64,000 bases of DNA from Streptomyces radiopugnans (GCF_900110735.1 NZ_FOET01000003.1:533945-597944), one strand, 5' to 3'; numbered from the stretch's first letter, positions 7,773-19,487 are shown. The notes: generated by a model from the letters alone, not told the origin. Program-made: numbers and translations.

Positions 7773-9497
7773 TTGGCCCCGGAGACCACGAGGAACAGCA
7801 CGGTGACCGAGACCGTCCGTCCGGAGGACCGCAGGTCCGCACCGGAGGAGAGCCACAGCGCCTTCGCCCCGCCCTCCGGCGTACCGCTGTCGTCCCCGTA
7901 CTCCGAGGACGAGCACCCCACCTCCGAGTTCGCCGTGCCCGAGGGGCTGAGGCCTCCCGCGTCGCCGCCGGAGGACGAGCACCCCACCTCCGAGTTCGCC
8001 GTGCCCGAGGGCGTGCGCAGGGCGGCGTCCCCCGAGCCCGGGTCCGCCTTCACCCCGCCCGACGGCATCCCGGTGATCGACAACCTGGTGCGGCCGGGCG
8101 CGCCCTGGCAGGACCGGATGCGCACCATGGTCCGGATGCCGCTGGGCGAGCGGCCGGTGCCCGAGCGCCCCCGGCGCACCGACGAGGAGGACACCGACAC
8201 CGGGCCGTCGGCGCCGCGCGTACTCGACCTGACCCTGCGCATCGGCGAGCTGCTGCTCGCCGGCGGCGAGGGCGCCGAGGACGTCGAGGCGGCGATGTTC
8301 GGGGTGGCCCACGCGTACGGGCTGGACCGCTGCGAGCCGACGGTCACCTTCACCCTGCTGACGATCACCTACCAGCCGTCGCTGGTGGACGACCCGGTCT
8401 CGCTGAGCCGTACGGTCCGCCGCCGCGGCACCGACTACAACCGGCTGTCGGCGGTCTACCGCCTGGTGGCCGACATCACCGACGGCGACGTGACGCTGGA
8501 GGAGGCGTACGGCCGCCTCGCCGAGATCCGCCGCAACCGCCACCCGTACTCCAAGGGCGCGCTCACCGTGGCCAGCGGTCTGCTGGCGGGCGCGGCGTCC
8601 ACCCTGGTGGGCGGTGGCTGGGTGGTCTTCCTCCTGGCCGCGATCGGCGCGATGCTCGGCGACCGGCTCGCCTGGTTCTTCTCCCAGCGCGGAATGCCGG
8701 AGTTCTACCAGTTCGTGGCCGCGGCGATGCCGCCCGCGGTGCTGGGGGTGCTGGTCCAGCTGTTCGCCGCGGACCTCGGCCTGGCCATCAGAGCCTCCGC
8801 GGTCGTCACCGGCGGCCTGTTCCCGCTGATCCCCGGTAGAGCGCTGGTGGCCGCCGTGCACGACGGGCTGACCGGCTTCTACATCACGGCCTCGGCCCGC
8901 CTGCTGGAGGTCGTCTACCTGGTCGTCGGCATCGTCTGCGGCGTGCTGCTGGTGCTCTACATCGGCGCCGAGATGGGCGCCCAGTTCGACCCGGAGGGCC
9001 TGGACATCCGCAGCCGGCCGCTGCTCCAGCTCCTGGCGGCGATGCTGCTGGCCCTGACCTTCTGCGTCCTCCTCCAGCAGGAGCGCTCCACCGTGCTGCT
9101 CGCCACGCTCAACGGCGGCGTCGCCTGGCTGGTGTACGGCGCGATGGCCGACACCGGCGGGATCGACCCCGTCGCGGCGACCGCGGCCGCGGCGGGCCTG
9201 GTGGGCCTGTTCGGGCAGCTGATGTCGCGCTACCAGTTCGTCTCGGCGCTGCCGTACATCACGGCGGCGATCGGCCCGCTGCTGCCCGGTAGCGCCATCT
9301 ACTTCGGGCTGATCGGCATCGCCCAGGGCGACCTGGACCACGGTCTGCAGAACCTGTCGCGGGCCGCGGCCCTGGCGCTGGCGATCGCGATCGGCGTCAA
9401 CCTGGGGAACGAGCTGGCCCGCCTGTTCATCAAGGCGCCGGGACAGGAGAGCCCGCTGCCGGGGCGGCGCGCGGCCAAGCGCACCCGCGGCTTCTGA
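7773..9497 (+). CDS. ThrE-like threonine/serine exporter family protein
   Basis: Membrane protein of 574 aa combining the DUF1212/ThrE N domain with the ThrE_2 domain. After a hydrophilic N-terminal region of about 130 residues comes a cytoplasmic/hydrolase-like part (RVLDLTLRIGELLLAGGEGAEDVEAAM), then about ten hydrophobic segments from residue 260 to 560. Corynebacterium ThrE exports threonine and serine; that activity is inferred here. TTG at 7773 is chosen because GAGGAG lies at the right distance; GTG 7803 is an alternative. The N-terminal region holds a tandem repeat of DEHPTSEFAVPEG. Confidence 0.85.
   Translation: MAPETTRNSTVTETVRPEDRRSAPEESHSAFAPPSGVPLSSPYSEDEHPTSEFAVPEGLRPPASPPEDEHPTSEFAVPEGVRRAASPEPGSAFTPPDGIPVIDNLVRPGAPWQDRMRTMVRMPLGERPVPERPRRTDEEDTDTGPSAPRVLDLTLRIGELLLAGGEGAEDVEAAMFGVAHAYGLDRCEPTVTFTLLTITYQPSLVDDPVSLSRTVRRRGTDYNRLSAVYRLVADITDGDVTLEEAYGRLAEIRRNRHPYSKGALTVASGLLAGAASTLVGGGWVVFLLAAIGAMLGDRLAWFFSQRGMPEFYQFVAAAMPPAVLGVLVQLFAADLGLAIRASAVVTGGLFPLIPGRALVAAVHDGLTGFYITASARLLEVVYLVVGIVCGVLLVLYIGAEMGAQFDPEGLDIRSRPLLQLLAAMLLALTFCVLLQQERSTVLLATLNGGVAWLVYGAMADTGGIDPVAATAAAAGLVGLFGQLMSRYQFVSALPYITAAIGPLLPGSAIYFGLIGIAQGDLDHGLQNLSRAAALALAIAIGVNLGNELARLFIKAPGQESPLPGRRAAKRTRGF
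7905..8011 (+). repeat. 41-bp exact direct repeat inside the ThrE-like gene
   Basis: Copies at 7905-7945 and 7971-8011 are identical and 66 bp (22 codons) apart. They keep the frame and encode EDEHPTSEFAVPEG twice in the hydrophilic N-terminal tail. A recent in-frame duplication in a disordered region fits best. Confidence 0.85.
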
Positions 9498-9560
9498 CCC
9501 GGCCCCGGGACGTACGCCCCGGGACGCGTACGCCCTGGGGCGTGCCCCGAAACGGAACGC

Positions 9561-9638
9561 GCCCCGGGACGTACGCGGCGCGGCGGCCGCGTGCGTCCCG
9601 GGGCACGTGGGGGCCGGGCCCGCGGGAGGCGGGCCCGG
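9561..9638. terminator. two strong hairpins between convergent genes
   Basis: A 19-bp stem with one G-T wobble (9561-9579 with 9586-9604) is followed by a perfect 10-bp stem CCGGGCCCGC/GCGGGCCCGG (9614-9623 with 9629-9638). They lie between the stop codons of the ThrE-like gene and the convergent ppa gene. No T-run, but position and strength indicate a bidirectional terminator. Confidence 0.65.
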
Positions 9639-9665
9639 GGGGTTCGGCGGCCCGGTGCCGGCGGC

Positions 9666-10163
9666 TCAGTGGTGGCCGCCGCCCGACGCCTCCAGGCGCT
9701 TGATCGAGGCCTCGACCTCGGCCTCGGCGTCGGCACGGCCGACCCAGTCCGCGCCCTCGACCGACTTGCCGGGCTCCAGGTCCTTGTAGACCTCGAAGAA
9801 GTGCTGGATCTCCAGCCGGTCGAACTCGCTCACGTGGTGGATGTCGCGCAGGTGCTCCATGCGCGGGTCGGACGCGGGCACGCACAGCAGCTTGTCGTCG
9901 CCGCCGGCCTCGTCCGTCATGCGGAACATGCCGATCGCCCGGCACTTGATGATGCAGCCGGGGAAGGTCGGCTCCTCCAGCAGCACCAGCGCGTCCAGCG
10001 GGTCTCCGTCCTCACCCAGGGTGTTGTCGACGAAGCCGTAGTCGGCCGGGTACACGGTGGAGGTGAACAGGTGCCGGTCGAGCCGGATGCGACCGGTCTC
10101 GTGGTCCACCTCGTACTTGTTCCGCGAACCCTTCGGGATCTCGATGACGACGTCGAACTCCAA
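9666..10163 (-). CDS. ppa: inorganic pyrophosphatase
   Basis: Soluble family I pyrophosphatase, 165 aa, which hydrolyses PPi and pulls biosynthetic reactions forward. Signature regions: [46 protein letters not shown] (the metal-binding aspartates) and a conserved C-terminal [19 protein letters not shown]. The start is taken as TTG at 10163, giving [12 protein letters not shown], because GGAGGAG sits just before it; the longer reading from 10190 would bury that ribosome site. Divergent from the carboxypeptidase gene. Confidence 0.96.
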   Translation of the reverse strand: MEFDVVIEIPKGSRNKYEVDHETGRIRLDRHLFTSTVYPADYGFVDNTLGEDGDPLDALVLLEEPTFPGCIIKCRAIGMFRMTDEAGGDDKLLCVPASDPRMEHLRDIHHVSEFDRLEIQHFFEVYKDLEPGKSVEGADWVGRADAEAEVEASIKRLEASGGGHH

Positions 10164-10285
10164 GGGAGACTCCTCCGTATGCTTCAGCACTCGTCAGTGG
10201 CCCGGGGGCTTCCCCCGGAGAGCGGCGATGTGGTGGTTAAGTGTCCCTCACGCAGGCGTGTGGTCGCGAAAGGGGCTGGTCCGAG

Positions 10286-11767
10286 GTGCGGGACACGTGG
10301 CGGGTGGTGGCCGGTTCCGCCGCCGCCGGACTCGCGGTCGCGGTGACGGCTGTGGCTGTCGCCGGACCCTGGGACTCCGGCCAGCGTACGGCCGAGCGGG
10401 CCCGCGCCGCCCACTGGGACCGCCACAGTGGCGCGGAGCACATCGGAGCGGGCCTCCCCGGCGGCCCCGCCCCGGCGCCCAGTGCCGCCGAGGTGCTCAC
10501 CGCGCTGGGCGCCGCGCCCGCGGGTGAGGACGGGGACGACCGGGGCGGCCGGAGCGGGAAGGACGCACCGGACCCGGGCGAGGCCCCCGCCCCCGCGCCC
10601 GCCGCGCTCGCCGACGCCCTCCACCCGCTGCTGGAGGACGGCGCCCTGGGCACGCTCCGCACCGCCTCGGTGCTGGACGTGGCCACCGGGCGGGAGCTGT
10701 ACGGGGCCAGGGCCGGCCGGGACGTCGTACCCGCCTCCACCGTCAAGATCGCCACGGCGGTCGCCGCGCTGTCGGCCCTGGGACCGGACCACCGCATCCC
10801 CACCCGGGCGGTGTGGGACGCGGAGGGCGAGCGGGTCTTCCTGGTCGGCGGCGGCGATCCCACGGTCACCCCCGCCGTCCTGCGGAGGCTGGCCGACACC
10901 ACCGCCCGGGAACTGGCGGAACGCGGCGCGAAGCGGATCACGCTGGCCCACGACACCTCGCTCTACTCCGGCCCCGCCCGCCATCCGATCGGGCCGAACG
11001 AGAACATCGCGCCGGTCAGCGCGCTGATGGTGAACGAGGGCCGCCTCGACGACAGCACCCGCGGGCCCGCCCCCCGCTCGGACGACCCGGCCCGGGACGC
11101 CGCCGAGGTCTTCGCCGACCGCCTGCGCGAGCGCGGCGTCGACATCGAGCACCCCGAGCACCCCGAGCGCGCCCGCAAGGCCCCGAAGGGCGCCGACGAG
11201 CTGGCGGTGCACCGCTCCGCGCCACTGGCCGAACTGGTCGAGCGGATGCTGCTCCACAGCGACAACGACATCGCCGAGGCCCTCTTCCGGCAGACCGCCG
11301 TCGCGCGCGGCGAGCCCGCGAGCTTCGCCGGCGCCGGACGCGCGGTGCGCGCACAGCTCGCCGGGTACGGCGGGGCGCTGCCGCTCGAGGGCGCCCGCTT
11401 CGCCGACGGCAGCGGGCTCGACCGGAGCGGCAGGATCTCCGCGGGACTGCTGACCCGGCTGCTGGCCCTCGCCGCCGATCCCGCCCGCCCCGAGCTGCGG
11501 CCCGTGCTGACGGGGCTGCCCGTGGCCCGCTTCAGCGGCACGCTCGGCGGCCGCTACGACGACGAGGCGACCCGCACCGGCGCGGGCCTGGTCCGCGCCA
11601 AGACCGGCACGCTGACCGGGGTCAACACCCTGGCGGGCACGGTCGTGGACGCCGACGGCAGACTCCTGGCCTTCGCGTTCACGGCGTCGGGCACCACCGA
11701 CCGCCAGGGCGCCCACGAGGCCCTGGACCGCCTCGCCGCCGTCCTGGCCGGCTGCGGCTGCCGCTGA
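10286..11767 (+). CDS. D-alanyl-D-alanine carboxypeptidase, PBP4/S13 type
   Basis: Penicillin-binding protein of peptidase family S13 (DacB-like), 493 aa, acting outside the membrane on peptidoglycan. It has an N-terminal signal anchor (VVAGSAAAGLAVAVTAVAVAGPW) and all three active-site motifs: S151-T-V-K154, S325-D-N327 and K439-T-G441. GTG 10286 is preferred (AAGGGG upstream and the anchor at the very N-terminus); GTG 10241 would add 15 residues. An acidic Pro/Ala-rich linker lies between the anchor and the catalytic domain. Confidence 0.93.
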   Translation: MRDTWRVVAGSAAAGLAVAVTAVAVAGPWDSGQRTAERARAAHWDRHSGAEHIGAGLPGGPAPAPSAAEVLTALGAAPAGEDGDDRGGRSGKDAPDPGEAPAPAPAALADALHPLLEDGALGTLRTASVLDVATGRELYGARAGRDVVPASTVKIATAVAALSALGPDHRIPTRAVWDAEGERVFLVGGGDPTVTPAVLRRLADTTARELAERGAKRITLAHDTSLYSGPARHPIGPNENIAPVSALMVNEGRLDDSTRGPAPRSDDPARDAAEVFADRLRERGVDIEHPEHPERARKAPKGADELAVHRSAPLAELVERMLLHSDNDIAEALFRQTAVARGEPASFAGAGRAVRAQLAGYGGALPLEGARFADGSGLDRSGRISAGLLTRLLALAADPARPELRPVLTGLPVARFSGTLGGRYDDEATRTGAGLVRAKTGTLTGVNTLAGTVVDADGRLLAFAFTASGTTDRQGAHEALDRLAAVLAGCGCR

Positions 11768-11907
11768 CCGGCCCGGACCGGCGGTTCCCCACGGGCCCGC
11801 CGTCCGGTGCCGCCGTCCGGGTCAGGCGTGACCCGCCGCCCCGCGGGCACCCTTGCCCGGGCACCGGTCCGCTCCCGTTCGGGGGCACCGGCACGTACGG
11901 TGAAGTC

Positions 11908-13044
11908 ATGACGAGCCTCGGTGGTGTGGAGATGGTCGACTGGAATCTCGCGGTGGCGACCGCGACCCGGCTCGTGAAGCCCGGGCCCGAAGTGAGCCGT
12001 GAGGAGGCGCGGGAGGCCGTGGCCGAGCTGCGGCGGCACGCCTCGGCGGCCGAGGAGCACGTACGCGGCTTCACACGGATGACGCCCGACGGCGCCGCGG
12101 ACACCCCTGTGCTCGTCGTGGACCGGCCCGGCTGGATCCGGGCCAACGTGGCCGGTTTCCGCGAGCTGCTGTCGCCCCTGCTGGGCAAGATGCAGGCGCG
12201 GCGCGGAGGCGGCCCCGGCAACGCGGTGCTCGGCGCGGTCGGGGGAAAGGTGACCGGCGTCGAGGTCGGGATGCTGCTGTCGTTCATGGCCTCGCGCGTC
12301 CTGGGCCAGTACGAGACCTTCGCCCCGCCCACCCGCGACCTGCCGGGCGCCCCGGGCGAGGGCGGCGGGCGGCTGCTGCTGGTCGCGCCGAACATCGTGC
12401 ACGTCGAGCGCGAGCTGGACGTCGACCCGCACGACTTCCGGCTGTGGGTGTGCCTGCACGAGGAGACCCACCGCACCCAGTTCTCCGCCGTGCCGTGGCT
12501 GCGGGACCACATCGAGGGGGAGATCCACGCCTTCCTCGGGGAGACCGACATAGAGCCCTCCGCGCTGCTGGAGCGACTGCGCGAGGCCTTCCAGTCGCTG
12601 GCCGGGAGCGGCCGCCCGGAGCCCGGGGACGACGGCGAGCAGGACGGGGGGCGCAGTTTCGTCGAGCTGGTGCAGACCCCGGCGCAGCGCGAGGTCCTCG
12701 GCCGCATCACCGCCGTGATGTCGCTGCTGGAGGGGCACGCGGACTACGTGATGGACGGCGTCGGGCCCCAGGTGGTCCCGTCGGTCGCCGAGATCCGCGA
12801 GAAGTTCCAGAAGCGCCGCGCGGCCGGCGCCGGCCGCCTCGACCAGGCGCTGCGCAGGCTGCTGGGGCTCGACGCCAAACTGCGCCAGTACCGCGACGGC
12901 GAGCGGTTCGTGCGGGCGGTGGTGGAGGAGGTCGGGATGGACGGCTTCAACCGTGTGTGGACGTCCCCCAACACGCTGCCCACCAAGGCCGAGATCGCCG
13001 AGCCGGCGGAGTGGATCGCGAGGGTGCACCGGAAAGCGGACTGA
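11908..13044 (+). CDS. zinc-dependent metalloprotease, DUF2342 family
   Basis: Protein of 378 aa from the actinobacterial DUF2342 family, related to zincins and sometimes annotated as F420-associated. The zinc motif is H184-E-E-T-H188 in LWVCLHEETHRTQ; the downstream EGHADYVMDGVG probably supplies further ligands. Substrate unknown. The start ATG 11908 has a TACGGT hexamer (11896-11901) only six bases upstream and no ribosome site, so the message is probably leaderless. The tilS gene lies 155 bp downstream. Confidence 0.88.
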   Translation: MTSLGGVEMVDWNLAVATATRLVKPGPEVSREEAREAVAELRRHASAAEEHVRGFTRMTPDGAADTPVLVVDRPGWIRANVAGFRELLSPLLGKMQARRGGGPGNAVLGAVGGKVTGVEVGMLLSFMASRVLGQYETFAPPTRDLPGAPGEGGGRLLLVAPNIVHVERELDVDPHDFRLWVCLHEETHRTQFSAVPWLRDHIEGEIHAFLGETDIEPSALLERLREAFQSLAGSGRPEPGDDGEQDGGRSFVELVQTPAQREVLGRITAVMSLLEGHADYVMDGVGPQVVPSVAEIREKFQKRRAAGAGRLDQALRRLLGLDAKLRQYRDGERFVRAVVEEVGMDGFNRVWTSPNTLPTKAEIAEPAEWIARVHRKAD

Positions 13045-13199
13045 TGACCGCCGAACGCCGGGACAATCACTCTTGCGAGGGACCGTCGGCGACGGGCGCG
13101 CGTGCGATGCTCAGGGATACAGCACTTCTCTGTCACCATCGACGCACTCAGCGTAGTCATCGACTGCGCGGTCACGACTCCCCGAGGAAGTGAACGGAC

Positions 13200-14357
13200 A
13201 TGGGTCCCCATCCCGCGGTCGCCGCGATACGCCTGGCGGTTCGCCGCACACTCCGTGACGTGCTCCAGGACGCCCCCGGCGGCTCCCCCGGTTCTCCCGG
13301 CCCCCTCGCCCCGCACCGGCGCCCTCCGCTCGTACTCGTCGCCTGCTCCGGCGGCGCCGACTCGATGGCGCTCGCCTCCGCCCTCGCCTTCGAAGCCCCC
13401 CGCCTCGGCCTGCGGGCCGGGGGCCTCACCGTCGACCACGGCCTCCAGCCCGGCTCCGACGACCGGGCCCGGGAGGTCGTCTCCCGCCTCGCCGAACTCT
13501 CCCTCGAACCGGCCGAGGCCCTCACCGTGGCGGTCGGCCGCGACGGCGGCCCCGAGGCCGCCGCCCGCACCGCCCGCTACACCGCCCTCGACGAGGCCGC
13601 CGACCGCCTCGGCGCCGCCGCGGTCCTCCTCGGGCACACCCGCGACGACCAGGCCGAGACGGTCCTGCTCGGCCTGGCCCGGGGCTCCGGCACCCGCTCG
13701 CTGTCCGGGATGGCCGCCGTCTCCGGCTCGCCGGCCGGGCGCCGGGGCGTCCGGCACCGCTATCTGCGGCCGTTCCTCGCCGTGGACCGGCAGACCACCC
13801 GCAAGGCGTGCATGGTGCAGTCGCTGCCGGTCTGGGACGACCCGCACAACGCCGATCCCGCGTTCACCCGCTCCCGGGTGCGCCACGACGCCCTGCCCGC
13901 ACTGGAGAAGGCGCTCGGCAAGGGCGTGGTCGAGGCGCTGGCCCGCACCGCGCAGCTCTCGCGCGACGACGCCGACGCACTCGACGCCTGGGCCCGCGAG
14001 GCCGAGCGGGAGGTCCGCACGGAGCTTCCGCCGTCCCGGGCGGACGGGGACGGCGGAGGCGGCGGGGGCGGCAGGGGCGGCAGGGGCGGCGATGTCGCGA
14101 ATGTCGCGGATCTCACAGGGGGATCCGGATCCGCCCTGGACGTCACCCGGCTCGGCGCCCTGCCGCCCGCCGTCCGCCGGCGCGTGCTGCGCCGCGTGGC
14201 GGTCGCGACCGGCTCCCCGGCGGGCTCGCTGTTCGCCCGTCACATCGAGGAGGTGGACCGGCTGGTCACCGACTGGCACGGCCAGCGGGCCATCAGCCTG
14301 CCCGGCCGGGTGGCCGCCCTGCGGCAGGGTGGCACACTGGTCATCCGGCAAGTGTGA
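13200..14357 (+). CDS. tilS: tRNA(Ile)-lysidine synthase
   Basis: PP-loop ATPase (385 aa) that converts C34 of the CAU-anticodon tRNA-Ile to lysidine, changing its codon and amino acid specificity. The PP-loop SGGADS is at residues 50-55, followed by [15 protein letters not shown] and the [13 protein letters not shown] block. A glycine-rich stretch ([12 protein letters not shown], about residue 285) separates the N-terminal and C-terminal parts. ATG has GAGGAAG upstream. It precedes hpt by 21 bp and ftsH, a conserved arrangement in Gram-positive bacteria. Confidence 0.95.
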   Translation: MGPHPAVAAIRLAVRRTLRDVLQDAPGGSPGSPGPLAPHRRPPLVLVACSGGADSMALASALAFEAPRLGLRAGGLTVDHGLQPGSDDRAREVVSRLAELSLEPAEALTVAVGRDGGPEAAARTARYTALDEAADRLGAAAVLLGHTRDDQAETVLLGLARGSGTRSLSGMAAVSGSPAGRRGVRHRYLRPFLAVDRQTTRKACMVQSLPVWDDPHNADPAFTRSRVRHDALPALEKALGKGVVEALARTAQLSRDDADALDAWAREAEREVRTELPPSRADGDGGGGGGGRGGRGGDVANVADLTGGSGSALDVTRLGALPPAVRRRVLRRVAVATGSPAGSLFARHIEEVDRLVTDWHGQRAISLPGRVAALRQGGTLVIRQV

Positions 14358-14378
14358 TCCCCGACCGAGAGCAGCAGG

Positions 14379-14933
14379 GTGGACGACAAGGACATGGGCG
14401 CCGACCTCAAGTCGGTGCTCATCACCAAGGAAGAGATCGACGCGAAGCTGGCCGAGCTGGCGGAGGCGATCGACGCGGAGTACGAGGGCGAGGACCTGCT
14501 CCTGGTCGGGGTCCTCAAGGGCGCGGTGATGGTCATGGCGGACCTCGCCCGGGCCCTGTCCTCACCGGTCACCATGGACTGGATGGCGGTGTCGTCCTAC
14601 GGCGCGGGCACCCAGTCCTCCGGTGTGGTCCGGATCCTCAAGGACCTGGACACCGACATCAAGGGGCGGCACGTCCTGATCGTCGAGGACATCATCGACT
14701 CGGGTCTGACGCTGTCCTGGCTGCTGTCGAACCTCGGCTCGCGCGAGCCCGCCTCGCTGAACGTCTGCACCCTGCTGCGCAAGCCGGACGCGGCGAAGGT
14801 GGCGATCGACGTGAAGTGGGTCGGCTTCGACATCCCCAACGAGTTCGTCGTCGGCTACGGCCTGGACTACGCGGAGAAGTACCGCAACCTGCCGTTCGTC
14901 GGGACGCTGGCGCCGCACGTCTACGGAGGCTGA
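14379..14933 (+). CDS. hpt: hypoxanthine phosphoribosyltransferase
   Basis: Purine salvage enzyme (184 aa) making IMP or GMP from hypoxanthine or guanine with PRPP. The PRPP-binding loop [17 protein letters not shown] has E103-D104; other family blocks are [17 protein letters not shown] and [28 protein letters not shown] start 21 bp after tilS with AGCAGG upstream; probably the same transcript. Length is normal. Confidence 0.95.
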   Translation: MDDKDMGADLKSVLITKEEIDAKLAELAEAIDAEYEGEDLLLVGVLKGAVMVMADLARALSSPVTMDWMAVSSYGAGTQSSGVVRILKDLDTDIKGRHVLIVEDIIDSGLTLSWLLSNLGSREPASLNVCTLLRKPDAAKVAIDVKWVGFDIPNEFVVGYGLDYAEKYRNLPFVGTLAPHVYGG

Positions 14934-15178
14934 CGGGCCCGGGCGGACCCGGGGCGCCGCACGGGAACGTTCGGGGGGCCTCCCGGCGTTGGAAAGGGCG
15001 GACGGGATACCCAGCCGTCCGCCGGCGGCGCCCGCCTCGGCGGTGCTTCGGGCCGTGATCCTGGGGTACCGTCCGAAGGTCGGTCTGTTGAGGCAATCTG
15101 TTCGTAGGCCGAGCAAGCCGGAGTAATACACCGTACGCACAGGCGATCTCACCCGGGGTCGCGGTGCCTCACTGTGGC

Positions 15179-15210
15179 AGGAGGGACGGGGCGCGCGCCG
15201 CCCCGTGTGG

Positions 15211-15213
<3 letters not shown>
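15179..15213 (+). promoter_or_regulatory. ribosome site bridged by a hairpin before ftsH
   Basis: A strong AGGAGGG (15179-15185) lies too far from the start codon for normal use. Between them is ACGGGGCG/CGCCCCGT (15186-15193 with 15199-15206), an 8-bp hairpin with a five-base loop. Folded, it brings the ribosome site to four bases from ATG 15211. It also buries the alternative GTG 15205. This decides the start and suggests structure-dependent translation. Confidence 0.5.
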
Positions 15214-17253
<2,040 letters not shown>

Positions 17254-17308
17254 CCGCGGCTCCCCGGCGCCGGCCCCCGGGCCGGCGGTGAGGCCCCGAG
17301 GAATGCCC

Positions 17309-17349
17309 GCCGCGCCCCTCCGGTTGACCACCGGAGGGGCGCGGCTTTT
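17309..17349 (+). terminator. intrinsic terminator between ftsH and folE
   Basis: A perfect 15-bp stem (17309-17323 with 17331-17345, arms GCCGCGCCCCTCCGG and its complement) with loop TTGACCA is followed directly by TTTT. This is the textbook form and unusual in having a T-tract for such GC-rich DNA. Confidence 0.9.
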
Positions 17350-17378
17350 CGCCACCCGCAATCGAGAAAGAGGACCAC

Positions 17379-17984
17379 ATGATCGACCCGGTGACGCTGG
17401 AGGGCGACGGCTCCGTCGGAGAGTTCGACGAGAAGCGCGCCGAGAACGCCATACGGGAGCTGCTCATCGCGGTCGGCGAGGACCCCGACCGCGAAGGCCT
17501 GCGCGAGACCCCGGCCCGGGTGGCCCGGGCCTACCGGGAGATATTCGCGGGCCTGCGGCAGCGGCCGGAGGACGTCCTGACCACCACCTTCGACCTCGGC
17601 CACGACGAGATGGTCCTGGTGAAGGACATCGAGCTGCTGTCCTCCTGCGAGCACCACCTGCTGCCCTTCCACGGAGTGGCGCACGTCGGCTACATCCCGG
17701 CCGACTCCGGCAAGATCACCGGCCTGTCGAAGCTCGCCCGGCTGGTGGAGGTCTTCGCCCGCCGCCCCCAGGTCCAGGAGCGCCTGACGACGCAGATCGC
17801 GGACTCGCTGATGGAGATCCTGGAGGCGCGCGGCGTGATCGTCGTGATCGAGTGCGAGCACATGTGCATGACGGTCCGCGGCGTCCGCAAGCCCGGGGCC
17901 AAGACCATCACCTCCGCGGTCCGCGGCCAGCTCCGCGACTCCACCACGCGTGCCGAGGCGATGAGCCTGATCATGGCCCGCTGA
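17379..17984 (+). CDS. folE: GTP cyclohydrolase I
   Basis: First enzyme of folate synthesis (201 aa): GTP to 7,8-dihydroneopterin triphosphate. Zinc ligands are C90 and H93 ([14 protein letters not shown]) and C163 ([12 protein letters not shown]). Substrate-binding blocks [25 protein letters not shown] and [13 protein letters not shown] are intact. ATG with GAGG upstream. It heads the folate run folE-folP-folB-folK but lies behind its own terminator-separated start region, so it is probably transcribed independently of ftsH. Confidence 0.97.
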   Translation: MIDPVTLEGDGSVGEFDEKRAENAIRELLIAVGEDPDREGLRETPARVARAYREIFAGLRQRPEDVLTTTFDLGHDEMVLVKDIELLSSCEHHLLPFHGVAHVGYIPADSGKITGLSKLARLVEVFARRPQVQERLTTQIADSLMEILEARGVIVVIECEHMCMTVRGVRKPGAKTITSAVRGQLRDSTTRAEAMSLIMAR

Positions 17985-18033
17985 CCGCGCGCCACCCGAC
18001 GGGGCGTCGGCGGGTAGGGGCCCGTGGAACGCC

Positions 18034-18046
18034 TACGCTGGACTGC
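18034..18046 (+). promoter_or_regulatory. -10 hexamer for leaderless folP
   Basis: TACGCT (18034-18039) lies seven bases before ATG 18047 and no ribosome site is present. This spacing puts the transcription start at the start codon. No clear -35. Confidence 0.55.
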
Positions 18047-18913
18047 ATGAGTACCTTGCGCGTCCCCCGCGGGGAAGTGGCCGGACTGCCGGCATGGGAC
18101 CGGTGCGCGGTCATGGGCGTGGTCAACGTCACGCCGGACTCCTTCTCCGACGGAGGCCGCTGGTTCGACGCCGGGGCCGCGGTCAAGCGCGGCCTGGCTC
18201 TGATCACCGAGGGCGCCGACCTGGTCGACGTGGGCGGCGAGTCCACCCGGCCCGGCGCGACCCGCGTGGACGAGGCCGAGGAGCTGCGCCGGGTGATCCC
18301 GGTGGTCCGCGAACTGGCCCGCGAGGGCGCGGTGATCAGTGTGGACACCATGCGGGCGTCCGTCGCCGAGCGGGCGGTGGAGGCCGGCGCCCGGATGGTC
18401 AACGACGTCAGCGGCGGGCGCGCGGATCCGCGCATGGTCCCGGTGGTCGCCGCCGCCGGGGTGCCGTACGTGGTGATGCACTGGCGCGGCCAGAGCATCG
18501 ACATGAACGACCGGGCCGTCTACACCGACACCGTCGCCGAGGTGATCGGCGAGCTGCGCGCCGCCCTGGACCAGGCGGTGGCCGGCGGGATCGCCCCGGA
18601 GCGGATCGTGGTCGATCCCGGGCTGGGCTTCGCCAAGCAGGCCGCCCACGATCTGGCCCTGGTGGACGCCACCGCCCGGCTGCGCCGGGAGCTGGGGCGG
18701 CCGGTGCTGGTCGCGGCCTCCCGGAAGCGCTTCCTGGGCCGGGTGCTGGCGGGCGACGGCGGTGAGGCGCCGCCCGCCCGGGAACGGGACGCGGCCACCG
18801 CCGCGGTCTCGGCGCTCGTGGCGCGCGAGGGCGCCTGGGCGGTACGGGTGCACGAGGTGCGGGCGAGCGCGGACGCGGTCCGGGTGGCCCGGGCCCTGGA
18901 GGGAGCCAGGTGA
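18047..18913 (+). CDS. folP: dihydropteroate synthase
   Basis: Joins dihydropterin pyrophosphate and p-aminobenzoate; the sulfonamide target. 288 aa TIM barrel with all signatures: MGVVNVTPDSFSDGG, DVGGESTRPGA, SVDTMRASVAERA, NDVSGG, VDPGLGFAKQ and a C-terminal RVHEVRASADAV. ATG 18047 follows a TANNNT hexamer by seven bases, so the start is probably leaderless. It overlaps the following NTF2-like gene by 4 bp (GTGA). Confidence 0.96.
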   Translation: MSTLRVPRGEVAGLPAWDRCAVMGVVNVTPDSFSDGGRWFDAGAAVKRGLALITEGADLVDVGGESTRPGATRVDEAEELRRVIPVVRELAREGAVISVDTMRASVAERAVEAGARMVNDVSGGRADPRMVPVVAAAGVPYVVMHWRGQSIDMNDRAVYTDTVAEVIGELRAALDQAVAGGIAPERIVVDPGLGFAKQAAHDLALVDATARLRRELGRPVLVAASRKRFLGRVLAGDGGEAPPARERDAATAAVSALVAREGAWAVRVHEVRASADAVRVARALEGAR

Positions 18914-19407
18914 GCGGAGAGGCCCGTACGGACGTCGAGGCCGTGGAGGCGGCCAACGCCGCGCTGTACGACGCGGTGGAGCGCGGCGACCTGGACGCCC
19001 TGGCCGACAGCTGGCTCGGCGGTGAGATCAGCGTCGTGCACCCGGGCTGGCCGGTGCTCACCGGACGCGACGAGGTGCTGCGCTCGTACGCGCTGATCAT
19101 GGCCAACACCGAGTACATCCAGTTCTTCCTGACCGACGTCGAGGTCTCCGTGGCGGGGGACACCGCCCTGGTGACCTGCACCGAGAACATCCTCAGCGGC
19201 GGTCCCGCCGAGGAGGACGGCTCGGCCGGCCCCCTGGTCGGCGGCCTGGTGGTCGCCACCAACGTCTTCCGCAGGACGGAGGACGGCCGCTGGCGGGTGT
19301 GGGCCCACCACGGCTCCCCGGTCCTCGTGGAGGAGGAAGAGGACGACGAGGCCGGCGGGGACGAGGGCATCGACGGTGTCGGCGGCGAGGGCGGGACCCT
19401 GCTCTGA
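18910..19407 (+). CDS. NTF2-like/SnoaL-type protein
   Basis: Protein of 165 aa with a cone-shaped NTF2-like fold (SnoaL/DUF4440 group): EAVEAANAALYDAVERGDLDAL, then LTGRDEVLRSYALIM and WRVWAHHGSP. Such folds bind small ligands or act as enzymes; no catalytic role can be assigned. Translation is coupled to folP by a GTGA overlap, so a link to pterin metabolism is possible but unproven. The last 30 residues are acidic and Gly-rich. Confidence 0.85.
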   Translation: MSGEARTDVEAVEAANAALYDAVERGDLDALADSWLGGEISVVHPGWPVLTGRDEVLRSYALIMANTEYIQFFLTDVEVSVAGDTALVTCTENILSGGPAEEDGSAGPLVGGLVVATNVFRRTEDGRWRVWAHHGSPVLVEEEEDDEAGGDEGIDGVGGEGGTLL

Positions 19408-19427
19408 CCGCCGGTCTGAGAGAGTGG

Positions 19428-19487
19428 CCTCGTGTCCGGTGGGACCGGCACCGGCTCCGGCCGGTGCCGGTCCCACCGGACACGAGG
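19428..19487 (+). terminator. perfect 27-bp hairpin between folate genes
   Basis: Arms 19428-19454 and 19461-19487 are perfectly complementary around the six-base loop CTCCGG. No T-tract follows. It sits between the NTF2-like gene and folB, in the same direction, so it could be a terminator, an attenuator or an RNA-stabilising element. Confidence 0.6.

Noticed and set aside
10164..10190. Longer start for ppa
   Set aside because: It would translate through the GGAGGAG ribosome site; TTG 10163 gives the standard N-terminus.
15205..15210. GTG start for ftsH
   Set aside because: It lies within the leader hairpin; ATG 15211 has correct effective spacing.
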